Program-made: the position numbers and the translations under genes
Part shown: positions 22,635-33,157 of the stretch, in pieces
How positions within the stretch are numbered: the stretch's first letter is position 1
Layout: each line of letters starts with the position of its first letter
The notes under the pieces: model-generated
What the model saw: the letters and a program-made list of their open reading frames with translations, nothing else
The model's database searches: none
Told to the model about the DNA's origin: nothing
DNA from: Utricularia gibba
Lineage: Eukaryota > Streptophyta > Magnoliopsida > Lamiales > Lentibulariaceae
Assembly: GCA_002189035.1 (NCBI GenBank)
Contig: NEEC01000007.1
Span: forward strand, 992,001 to 1,056,000
Direction: 5' to 3'
DNA: 64,000 nt

Positions 22635-24220
22635 ATGGCGTGTGTTGAGTCGGGGATCAGTGCGTTGGCAGAATTTGGATTGGGAATGGGGTTGGGGTTG
22701 GGAGAGCCCGCCATTGATGCAAATAAACTCAGCTACGAGATTTTCTCCATTTTGGAGACCAAGTTTCTGTTCGGTTATGATGGGGAAGGGGGTTCCAGAA
22801 GCCCAAGGATGTGGACCCACCAACGGTGCTGCAGATGGAGGAGGACGCTGCCGCCGCCGTGAAGAACCAGAGGGGGAAGGTTTGTATTCTCAGTCTTGAC
22901 GCTGTAGGGATGCGGGGGATTATTCCGGGGAAGGCGCTTGGTTATTTGGAAGAAGCGTTGAAGAGGAAATCGGGGAACCCGGAAGCGAGAATCGCTGATT
23001 ATTTTGACGTCGTCGCCGGGACTGGAGTAGGGGGGATCTTCGCGGCGATGTTGGTCGCCGGAAAGGCTGAAAAGGGTTTTCACGCAGATGATACGTGGAG
23101 ATTTCTAGCGGCGGAAGGGGACAAATTGTATGGTTCCGCCAAGAAACGGGGCGGATTTTTCAAACGGGCGTTCAAAAGATCAGGCAGAGGAGGCGGCGCC
23201 TCGCCGACCCCGATTTAGAGAACGTGTTGAAGTCGGCGTTCACCGATGAGAAAACCGGGCGTTTCTTGACGTTGAAAGATACCCTGAAGCCGGTGTTGAT
23301 CCCCTGCTACGACCTCTCCAGCGCAGCGCCCTTTCTGTTCTCACGCGCCGACGCGCTGGAAAACGACGGTTACGATTTCAACCTATGGGAAATCTGTCTT
23401 GCCACGGCTGCGGAGCCCGGAATATTCGATCCCATCACGATGAAATCAATCGACGGCCAGACACGGTGCGTCGGCATTGCCGGCGCGGTTGCGATGAGCA
23501 ATCCCACCGCGGCGGCCATCACCCATGTCCTCCACAACAAAGAGGAGTTCCCTTTCGTCCGCGGCGTCGAAGACATTTTAGTCCTCTCCCTCGGCGCCGG
23601 CGGACAACTCCTCGAAGGCAGCTTCGATTACGAGCAGGTCAAGAAATGGAAATCCAAAGACTGGGCACGACCGTTATCCCGAATCTCGAGCGACGGCGCC
23701 GGCGACCTCGTTGACCACGCCGTAGCCATGGCCTTCGGCCATAGCCGCAGCAGCAACTACGTCAGAGTCCAGGTAAACAAAAAGAACACATTCATTGCTG
23801 ATTGTTGTTATATCAAAAAGGAAACCTTTTCAGTTTCCTTCTTCTTCTCCGTTACAGAAATCCTCCTCTCGTTATACCCAGTAATTATTGCACTCTCTCC
23901 ATTATTCTGCCGCCCTGTCATCATCATCACCTTCTTCATGATTATTGCAGGCAAACGGGTCGGGTTTAGGCAGATGCGGGGTGGAATCAGACACCGACCC
24001 GAGCCAAAACAATGTGAAGATGTTAGTGGAAATGGGAGACAAAATGCTGAAGCAGAAGAATGTGGAATCAGTGCTTCTGGGAGGCAAGAGGATTGGAGAA
24101 GAGAGCAATGGGGAGAAGCTGGAGTGGTTCGCTGAGAAGCTGGTGCAGGAGCATCACAAGAGGGGTTCAAGAATCGCACCCACGGTTGCATTCAAGCAGC
24201 CTGTGAAACGAAACAATTGA
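22635..24220 (+). CDS. Patatin-like protein, pPLAIII type (catalytic residues lost)
   Basis: Patatin-fold acyl hydrolase family; pPLAIII members affect lipid content, cell elongation and wall cellulose. Exon 1 is 22635-23772 and exon 2 23951-24220. Readable in order: DANKLSYEIFSILETKFLFGYD; KPKDVDPPTVLQ; KVCILSLDAVGMRGIIPG (oxyanion region, DGG changed to DAV); ADYFDVVAGTGVGGIF, where the GxSxG nucleophile is replaced by Gly as in pPLAIII; LKDTLKPVLIPCYDLSSAAPFLF; IAGAVAMSNPTAAAITHVLHN, where relatives have the catalytic D-G-G/A; and IAPTVAFKQP at the end. Two one-base losses break exon 1, at the G5 run 22788-22792 and near 23193-23204. Both restore family sequence if one base is added. It resembles PLP6/PLP9. 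Confidence 0.88.
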
Positions 24221-25586
24221 TGATCCATATCAGATTCTGCTACCAGAAGTAAATATGGCTTGCACCCACCTAATCTTACAGATGATGGGAAGAAGCACTA
24301 CAAAATGAAAACAACTTTATGTTAATCAGGGAGTCCTTTTCAGGGACGATTCATCATTTCTGTTGATTAAGAATGGGGAAACAGAAAATCACTATCGGCA
24401 TAAATGTCTGTGAAGTCTATGAATGAATGGTTTCCAACTCTAGAGGATGTGTTGTCAGTTTTCTAGACGGCCTGGGCCTCCTGATTCTCTTGTCTTCACG
24501 AGTGAAGTCATTAATACCACAACTACCAAAGCATGTGGAGCCTGCAATTTCATTAGATCTTCCTTTTTTCCACAGACTCTAACACAGTCCTATCCTCAAA
24601 CTACAGAGTTCATGAGAAGTGTCATGAACTTACCGCTTGGTAATCCAGAGGGAGAAAGTGAGGTTACATCCTAAGACAAGGAGGGGCGTTGACGCTGACT
24701 ATACTTGCTGCCAACCCATGAAAACTGTAAAAATGCTGCCCACCAACGCCACGCTGGTGCTGGCAGAAGGCAATGGATGATAAGGGCAAGGGAACAGGTA
24801 ATCATGCGTTTCAGGACATTTAAAGCTCGGTTTTTTAATGTTTTTCTTTAAACAGAATATTTCCTGTATTCTTTTTGTTAAGGAATCTAAGTCCTGCTAC
24901 ACTGCTGTAAAAACTGTAGAGTAAGAGACAAAATGTTACCTGGTATAGGAATTAGGCATCGCTGAACTGAGGAGACTACAGTGAACAGCACAGCACACTG
25001 TTCCTCAGGTAAGTTGTTGAATGTTCAACTCTTTATTTGCTTGCCAAATGCCAATAATTTTGTTGAGAGTGGGGACTGCGCTCCTTTCCCTGGTACTGTA
25101 CATTGCAGCAAAAAGGATACCCCCCATTAGGTAACAGACAAAAATCTCCAGCTTCTCTGCTTGGCTGGAAGGATGCTCAACAAACGTTGAACTCAAAGCT
25201 TTGTATGTCTCTTTGTCAAATTTACAGCAGTTTTAACATACGGTAACCATGATATGGAACCTGTAGTGCGATTGATGCAGCAAGAGTTGCATATAAAACA
25301 AAGTTAGAGATCAAGAGATAAAAAACAGACAAGCATAGACATCCATGACACGAATACGGAATGCGACCCGCAGTATTTCTAGAGGATTTTATAGACAAGA
25401 CCAACAGGAAACATGGTCATGCATTGAACATACTGCAGCATCATTTGGTGGAAAACAATGGGGCCTGCCGCGCCTTGATAACGTGAGCCATCTAAGTTTT
25501 CTTGCACCATTCTCAAGTATTGCAAAAAAAAAATTGTCTTTCAGGTGAAGAAAGAATATCTCATGCTTGTCTCAAGTTGCACCGTC
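24221..25586. other. Intergenic, convergent 3' flanks
   Basis: 3' flank of the patatin-like gene and of the next minus-strand gene. No coding exon or RNA recognised. Confidence 0.5.
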
Positions 25587-27106
25587 CTATTTCGTCTGTG
25601 CATGTGTGAAAGAAGATGCAGTTATGCTCAGTGTGGCTAATAAAAGGGCACTGGAATTGGTCCCCCCCTCCTCCCTGTCCCAGTGAAATTCACGAGCACA
25701 CTTGCAGGTTCTAGGCCTGTGTGAATTGTGATGCAGTTCCAAGAAAAAATACATTCTTCTTTGGCACACTGCTGATACTGGCAAAGACTTGACTGCATGG
25801 TAACGAAGAAGTAGAGCGCACACAAAAGAGCAAACAACAAGCTGCAGAATACAGAGTGTTATTCTATGTGATTCGTGGATGCTCCTGCATATGGAAACAC
25901 TAGTCTAACTACCAATCATGTGTGTGTGCCTGCATGATTCGGAATACAAGAAAACCAGGGCATTAAATGATTAATGACATTGGATAGTGTCTTGGAGTGC
26001 CCCCTCACCTGCATATCCTCAGCAAACTCGAGTACTTTTGATCCAAATACCATCATGGCTTGGGACGACACTGCTTCGAGTGTGTCAAATACTGGAGAAC
26101 CAAAGAAGCTGAGAAGTTGAGAGAGAAGAAGGGATGGAGAGAAGAAAAAACAAAGGAGAATGGAAAGTGAGGGAGCTCCATAGAAAAGGCATTTCAACAA
26201 GGCGGATGACAACTCCTCCAACTGCACTGCACCTTTAACTGCCTGACAGAGTCAATAGGAGCAATCATTTTTTCAGTATATTCAGGATTTTGGGAACCTT
26301 ACTATATCATGGACTAAAGTTTTTCTGGCAAAAGGATATCATAAAAGTGAGTGATGCGCCAAATGAAAATCATGTCCATGTATAACAATCATGGTTGTCT
26401 CTGGACATCATAATCCTGTAACAGCTCAACAAAGAGTAGGAAGGGGCCCATGTATTCATTTTCATAGACTTCGATGACAAAACATTTTAATGCATTGTAG
26501 CATAAGCGATGATATGCACATAAAGCATGTATAAACAATAAAGAAGACAGCAATGAACAAGATTATTAACTGCAGCTCTGGATACATGCAATTGCAACGT
26601 CAGAATCCCTCTTCCCTCAATAGCTTCTTTATCAGATGATCGACCACCATCATGGAACTCATGAGATCCCGAAATGCAATCTAATGTTTCAAAAGCTCCA
26701 AGGTAACAGCCCAAAATTCAATATGTAAAGAAGTGTTCTAGCAGAGCTGGTTTCACACCTGATAGAAAATCAACCTTCGCATGTATGTGAAATGACCTAT
26801 AACCGATTGCCACAAAGTTACTTTACATAATGTAAACAGTGCATGGATTCTTACTTTGTAATTAGATCTATGATTTTTGCCATCTGTACAGGAAGAGTTT
26901 TCCAATTCAAATATTTGAGTTGGAGTGCATGAGTTACATACACCACACAATTTCCAATTTCTACCAGGACGCGGAGTTTCAGGAGACGCAAACTTTAAAG
27001 TTTAAACAGCAAAAACAGCAGGTGAAATAAGATGATGAAGGTGCATACAGCATCAAACTTGTTAAGTCATCACCTTGAGCCAAGTAACTTCAGGCTCCAT
27101 CCCCAT
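25587..27106 (-). CDS. Unrecognised multi-exon gene, probable membrane protein
   Basis: I do not recognise the product. Four segments join in phase 0 with GT-AG ends: 27106-27074 (MGMEPEVTWLK), 26992-26855 (FASPETPRPGRNWKLCGVCN, then CTPTQIFELENSSC), 26242-26009 (a hydrophobic stretch GAPSLSILLCFFFSPSLLLS, ending KVLEFAEDMQ) and 25841-25587 (LVVCSFVCALLLRYH, MYFFLELHHNSHRPRTC). Between the second and third lies a coding-like piece near 26705-26570 (YLGAFETLDCISGSHEFHDG) for which I found no clean in-phase acceptor, so an exon boundary or a base may be wrong. A G7 run at 25662-25668 (C on the + strand) may shift the C-terminus. Cys pairs in exon 2 and one or two membrane segments are what can be seen. 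Exact phase agreement across exons is the main evidence that it is a gene. Confidence 0.45.
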
Positions 27107-28984
27107 AACCAGTGACACTATTTTGGACGTGTCCGTCTCTTCCTAGAGGTAGCAATCCTGCTCTCACCTGAAATCCTGACAGCCAGGGAAACACGAAGCC
27201 CAAACCAATATAAGGCAAACGATTAGAGAACAAATATTAATATTGCAGAAAGATGACGCAAAAAACAAAAGAGCATCACCATCCTATGCTGCATCTTATC
27301 ATTCGTTTTCACAGCTATGAACTACGCAAACTCGTCTAAATCTCAAGTTAGCAGGCAACGCCCAAACGGAAAAATCTGCATTTCGACTGCTGTATCAAGA
27401 TCACCACTTGCACTTGTGATGAAAAGATAACTTTCTAATGAAGATTCCTAACATTCATCACGACGGCAATCTGTCATCGTTTGCAATTAAAAATAAATCT
27501 CCCTATTCAATAAAACTCAAACACAACGGCGATCGGTGTGTGTGAAACGTTCTGAGCTTAAACCCCGGGACGACAGACGCCATCTGCGCCGCCGACAAAC
27601 ACATTTCCTCAGAATCAAAACACATTAATTTCCAGATTTCTTTTTTCACTCCTCAAAGTTGATCTGGAAAAAAAAAATCACCTTCTACCTCGCCCCCACC
27701 AATTTCACCACCCGGACCACCACCGCCACGCCTCTTCTTCTCTCCAGGACGGAAAATGAACTCCCCATTCAAAAACAAATTTACCGTTGAAAAGGTACAC
27801 AAATCTACGGCGGAGTGGGCACACCCCCAATGGGTAAGAAAAAACAACCTCAAGTCTCAACAGCCATCAAAACTCCATCTCCTACCTCACGCCTCACAAA
27901 AACACACCCTGCATTTCATACAAACACTCATTTATTCCAAACCATTATTATAATTATAAATTTTCAAAATAATTTTCTAATAACCTTTCCATTTATTTAT
28001 ATTGATCATGTGAACCATACCTTACACGTGTTAATTATAAAAATGGGCCACATGTTTTATTTCAGAATTTTATTTATTTATTTATTTACTTTTCTCACGT
28101 AATTTTGTAACTAAACCATGTAACGTAGCTTTGTAGGTATACAACCTAGTTTAGTAAATTTATTTTTTATTTATTTTTGAAAAATACTTATATAAATAAT
28201 TTTAATAAAATATAATTTAATTCCTTAAAAATAAAAAAATTCTAAATTCTATTTTTGTTTTAAATGAAAATAACTGGTGTGAATCGTTTCAATCATACCC
28301 TAAATAATCCACATCACGCACATCCTCTTATGCCCTACCACTTATCAACGGCTAATATAGCATCAACATACGAAGCTTTTCAATCTGGGACGTCCACGTG
28401 GAACCTCCTTTATTGCCCTGTCCAACACATACATACACACATACGCCTGCTCAGTGTACGGACCCCATTTATTTGTCGACAATTTTTTAATTCCTGAGAT
28501 ATTAAATGTATCTTCTGATTTCCAAACTCTTTTTTATTATTTTTCACCCAAAAGCCATTAGAAATAAATATTTTTTGTTACTTTTCGATTGTTAAAGTGA
28601 GAAAAAAAAACACTGTACGGGAAAATATTTACCCCATTCGGTCCTTTTCAGGCGAGGTAAAAAAAAATGAACACATTTACTTACCGCAAGTGCAGTAGTG
28701 GTATAGAAAACAAAGCAAGGGTATGATGATGTTGATTGCAGAATGCAAGGAAAGGAAATGGAACCGAAGCCTTGGCGGAAGCCAAGCAGCCTGCGGCATG
28801 TGCTGCAGCAGCACATCGGGACTTGGGCGCCGGTTGTGTGAATTTCATGTTGTCTGCTGCTGGCTTCAGAGCCCTCCATTGGATTTGAACTCACTGTTTC
28901 ATGGCACCCACTCTTGCTGCTTCTGCTGGTAACAAGCACAGAGAAGTGTAATCAAAGGAAATTTGAAGTGGGAGGGATAGGGTG
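27107..28984. other. Intergenic, 5' flank of unknown gene and 3' flank of MIR160
   Basis: The part from 27107 to about 27660 may hold 5' exons or leader of the unknown gene. 27900-28260 is AT-rich. The 28590-28980 segment could be the 3' part of the MIR160 primary transcript. No protein gene seen. Confidence 0.5.
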
Positions 28985-29075
28985 GGTTATGCTTGGCTCC
29001 TCATACGCCATCCATAGGAAACCATCGAAGTTCATCCATGGATTCTGCGTATGGCATACAGGGAGCCAGGCATAT
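28985..29075 (-). ncRNA. MIR160: MIR160 precursor hairpin
   Basis: On the minus strand the 21-nt mature miR160 (beginning TGCCTGGCTCCCTGTATGCC) lies at 29072-29052, followed by a loop of about 43 nt that includes CAGAATCCATGGATGAAC. The star strand (beginning GCGTATGAGGAGCCAAGCAT) lies at 29008-28988. The two arms pair almost fully with 2-nt 3' overhangs, the standard plant miR160 stem. The mature sequence agrees with the conserved miR160 as I know it. miR160 represses ARF10/16/17-type auxin response factors. The primary transcript probably starts near 29400 after a TATA-like box and has a pyrimidine-rich leader. Confidence 0.97.
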
Positions 29076-29421
29076 TCGTATTCATACCCTCCAGGTGCAT
29101 ATGTAGCTTGATGGTGAGAAAACTGCAGTTGCTTAAGATAAGGAAAAAGGGGGGGTATTCAATCATGTTTCTTCAATCTTTGCTGCTGCTGCTGCGTTGA
29201 TGAATAAGTTGAGGGCTAGAATTAGGGTTTAGGGCAACAAAGAAAGCTAAACAGATGAAGAACTCAGCAACCCTTATGGTTTCGCCAGAACTACAGAAGA
29301 AGAACATGGGAAGATGAGACAGAAGAAAAAGGAAGGGGGTGTGGGGGTGTGATGAGGAGGAGGAGAAGGTGAGGAAGAAGAAGAAGAATGAGTTTGTGGG
29401 ATGTTGAAAATCGATTGCCCA

Positions 29422-29429
29422 CTAATATA
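29422..29429 (-). promoter_or_regulatory. TATA-like box for the MIR160 transcript
   Basis: The minus strand reads TATATTAG, about 350 nt upstream of the hairpin. A CT/TTC-rich leader follows downstream, as in many plant primary microRNAs. Placement is inference. Confidence 0.45.
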
Positions 29430-31868
29430 GACAGCAGTCACAGCACAGAGGCCACCCTATTTTTCGTGTAATATTAATAATACTTATTGTCTGGATTTCA
29501 AAAGCAAAGTTTTTGAAATCATCTTTTTCTGGGTCGCAAAGAGAAGGCTGTTTTTTCCCTTCTCTTTGTCTTGGAGTGCTTGGATTCACACTGATTCCTC
29601 TCTTCTCGCAACACTCACTCTCATTTCTAACCTCTGATGAACACTGATCTCAGCACACTTTGGATGAACAACAGCAGGCTTTATTTAACCTTCAAAACAC
29701 TCATTTTCAACACAGTATGTAAAATCACGATCAAAAAGTATGTGAGCCATCATCTCAGATTCCAAGGTTCAAGGTGAATTCAACTCATAACAAACTGTAA
29801 AGTTCTATGATCACAAATGCTTGATACATTTAGGGTTATATGCAATTTCTAAATTTAGTTTTCAGAATCGAAACTACAAACCCTAAAAAATTTATATCAA
29901 ATGGGAGGACTTGTTGTCAAAAGGAAAGAGCTTGGAAGTGGTGTCTTTTGGGTAATGTAACTGTAAGTGCATCAGGTTTTCTCTCCACAGGGGCGGTGGG
30001 TGCTACTCTCCCAAGTTGCTCGAGATGTTATTACATGTACATTTTCCTCTGAATCGCTCCTGTCGCTTGTACTGTCCCTTCCCTCATGCTGCAGAAACTG
30101 GGTAATAACCCAACCAGATAGAAAAGCAATTGAGAAAACGATGGGATGGGGTTTGTGGGCGGCTCTTTGGGAGTGCTGTGGGGACTGCAAAGTAACTGCA
30201 TACCAGAAACCTAAACCACAATGCACGTCGGATCCAGCTGCACCGTTTGATTGATGCTCGAAGTGGGTAAAAAAACCCTAATAGGCATGGGAAGAAATCT
30301 GGAGCAGAATCTTGGGGTGTCAATATTTACAGCAACCGGTTGCCCATCAATGACAACTCTTCCTTTCCGATGAGGACTTGCTTGTCTCTGGATTCAGATA
30401 TTTTTCCTTTTACCCCCACTTTACTAGTGACCAGAATACAAGAAGGGTGGTCTATATTACGCATTACCGGGTCATGATTGAGTTTATGGGTCGACCCGAC
30501 GCCATTGCTGACGCCTATTGGCGTCAAAGAAAAAGGATAGTACGTCCACTATTGCTTGTCTTTGACTCAATGGACTTCCGATGAGGACTTGCTTGTCTCT
30601 GGTCAAAAGCTAAGTCTGCGCATCAGAGATCCACTCAGCAATCAGCTTTGTTTGCTTCTCCTTTCTCTGCTTTTTAATGGCTGGACTGCGATGACTCAAT
30701 GGCAAAAGTGCGCCCAAGATTTGCACTGGATGTGGACTTTGTAGTTCAAATTCGATCCGACCCGGCTTCCGATCGGGAGGGAAGCTGGAACCATCATCGA
30801 TTACAGACTGCAATCCTCACTTTCCAATACAACGAATGCTTAGCCTGGTGTTTTGCTCTTTACAAAAGTAACCGACACCCCGTGACTTGGCGATGCTGGT
30901 GCCGTTTCTGGGCTGTTTGCACCGCCTTCGTTGCTTTGTCGGGAGGGTTTACACAGAGAGTACGCTCTTTTCTTTTCTCCTGCAACATTTATCTTCGTGA
31001 ACTAAAGTAAACAAAAAAAATCAAAAAATCAATCGGAGACAAATTATTTTTTATTAATTTCTAAATAATATGTACTTGGTATTTAAAGTATTACAAAATT
31101 AAAATTTTTCAAGATAGTTGAGTGCAATAATTTCGTCGAATTATCAAAATGATTCGAACAAACTTCATTTAATTGCACGTACATTTATTTTGTACACATT
31201 AAAACAGCCATAATTAAACTATTTTAATTAATTTTATAGAAGTCTTATGAAAATTTTATTGTTAAAAAACTTTATTTCATTTGGTATTCTAAATATATCA
31301 GTACAACATTAACAGGTGTGACATTCTAAATTTGTTTCACAAACAAAATGTGTTAATATTACGTAAAGATTTGTTATTAATAAATCCGATTCCAATGAAA
31401 TAATTATAACACTTTCCCATAAAGAGTTCAATTTTGCCCACAATATTGTTCAAAATTCTAGGTGTCTCATTACAACCCGGTCCGAAATCCGAATTAGTCA
31501 GAATGTTCGATAAAAAAAAATTATAGTGGGCCGGGTCCTTTTGAGCATTGGGTCGGGTCATATTTTAGCCCGTACAATAGGAATCCTAGAGGCCCCACAG
31601 CCCAGTCTAGTTGGGTGCACGAGCGTAGTCTTGATCACAAGCCAGCGCAAGTCTAGTGATAAGTCAAATTCGATAAGTTGAGATTAAAAATAAAATTGGA
31701 CATAGTCATAAGTTAACGAGTTGATTCGATTTGCATATTGGAGATGCAAGCAGCGCAGTCAGATGTTGAGATATGGATGCGGTCACAATTCGGTTGGTGT
31801 TTCTTTACAAATGAACAGCAAAACCAGGCAAGTGCAAGGAAGAAACATATGTTCAGAATCAAGTATTT
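29430..31868. other. Intergenic, MIR160 upstream region and LHCA1 3' flank
   Basis: No gene recognised. It contains a 27-bp exact direct repeat (30365-30391 and 30576-30602) and AT-rich sequence from 31000 to 31540. Confidence 0.5.
30365..30602 (+). repeat. 27-bp direct repeat pair
   Basis: The 27-bp block that begins TTCCGATGAGGACTTGC and ends TCTCTGG occurs identically at 30365-30391 and 30576-30602, 211 bp apart. No similarity was seen in the flanks. Confidence 0.85.
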
Positions 31869-32818
31869 TCAAGGCAAAATCGATCTGGGGATGATTATGT
31901 CCCCAATATTGTTGTGCCAGGGATCACTCAAATGCGATGCCAAGTTCTCCAGCGGCCCTGTTCCTGGATATGCCGACTGCTGCACGCAGAATCCCACAAA
32001 TGCTAACAGAGCAAGACGACCTGAAGATGTACAACAATGGGGTTGGTTGGTTCTTGGAAACAGATACATGGAAAGAGGTATGAAATGATGTTAGTACCAT
32101 TCTTGATCTCCTTCACTTTGAACTCTTGGAGCTTTTGTCGGTCTTTGGAGAAGCCTAATGGGTCAAAAGCTCCGCCAGGGTACTTCTTCTTTTCGGCATC
32201 TGTCTCTATGCTTCTCTGATGCTCAACGAAGGCAATGGCTAAGAACTCGATGACTAAAATGATGGGAAGAGTGCCCCATGGAACAGGGTTGCCCAGATAT
32301 GTGGCCTGCCCCCGGGAATGGCTGCCCACTCCTGGGCCTTAACCCAGTTGCCTAATCCCAAGGCTTCAGGCAACAGGATTCCAGGCTGGGAAAGGGAAAT
32401 TTAGCCCTAAATTCGAAATTGCAATTGTTGAAATTAAGGATGTTGAAGATGCTTACAACAGCAAGCATTGCCCATCGGCAGTGAATTAGCTCCGATTCCT
32501 TGTATCTTTCCAGGTTTGCTGGGACTTCTCCTAATCCAAGTGGATCGAAGCCGAAATCTCTGGATCAACCCAACCCTCGTCACGATCAGTGCGTTAATAA
32601 CATTAACATTAACGAAAAGAAGAGACCTACCCCGGAGCGGAGCCGTCGAGGTAGGGAGGGCGTGCAGATCCAGGCATCCACTCCGCGGACATGACGAATC
32701 GCGAGGAGTTGCATGCGACGCGGAAGGATTTTCCCGCGGCAGCGTATCTGGACTTGGAGGAGAGGAAGGAGGAGCACACGGCGCCGACGCCAGAACTTAC
32801 CAATGCATTGGTGGCCAT
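31869..32818 (-). CDS. LHCA1: Photosystem I chlorophyll a/b-binding protein Lhca1
   Basis: Light-harvesting antenna of photosystem I, in the thylakoid membrane. Exons 32818-32631, 32559-32457, 32385-32098 and 32020-31869 give 243 aa including a chloroplast transit peptide ([20 protein letters not shown]). Mature part: [33 protein letters not shown], the first membrane helix [14 protein letters not shown], then [42 protein letters not shown], and the third helix [17 protein letters not shown] ending DPWHNNIGD. It follows Lhca1 and not Lhca2-4. One base is missing in exon 3 at the C5 run 32309-32313 (G5 on the coding strand), after AAIPGG; with one more G the frame is continuous. For such a conserved gene a base-call error is the likeliest cause. 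Confidence 0.94.
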
Positions 32819-32998
32819 CTTCCCCTTCAGGTCGATCGGAACAAAAAAAACAGGAGATCAAGAACAGCGCCCGGGCTTGACGAAGCACCGAAGCCGAGTG
32901 ACGGCATTTGTAGGCAAGAGTTGAACTTCAAACATCTGCAAATCCAAATCCTCAACGCTATCGGTTTTGCGATTTTTGTCCCTTACGTCTTATTGGGC

Positions 32999-33004
32999 CA
33001 CGTG
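32999..33004. promoter_or_regulatory. G-box in the LHCA1 promoter
   Basis: CACGTG, in the context GCCACGTGTCC, about 180 bp upstream of the LHCA1 ATG. A CCAAT motif (minus strand) adjoins it. G-boxes are typical of light-regulated photosynthesis genes. The whole gap to the MLO stop codon is only about 340 bp. Confidence 0.65.
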
Positions 33005-33157
33005 TCCACGCCGCTATCACTTCCCAATTTCCTTTTCATTTTATTTAACATATTATTAAAATAGATTTATTCCAAAATCAAATAAAAAAATGAAATTCTA
33101 TATATTACAATGTAACCAGTCAGGCTTCTATGAGGATGAGCAGCATCCAGACGGAGG

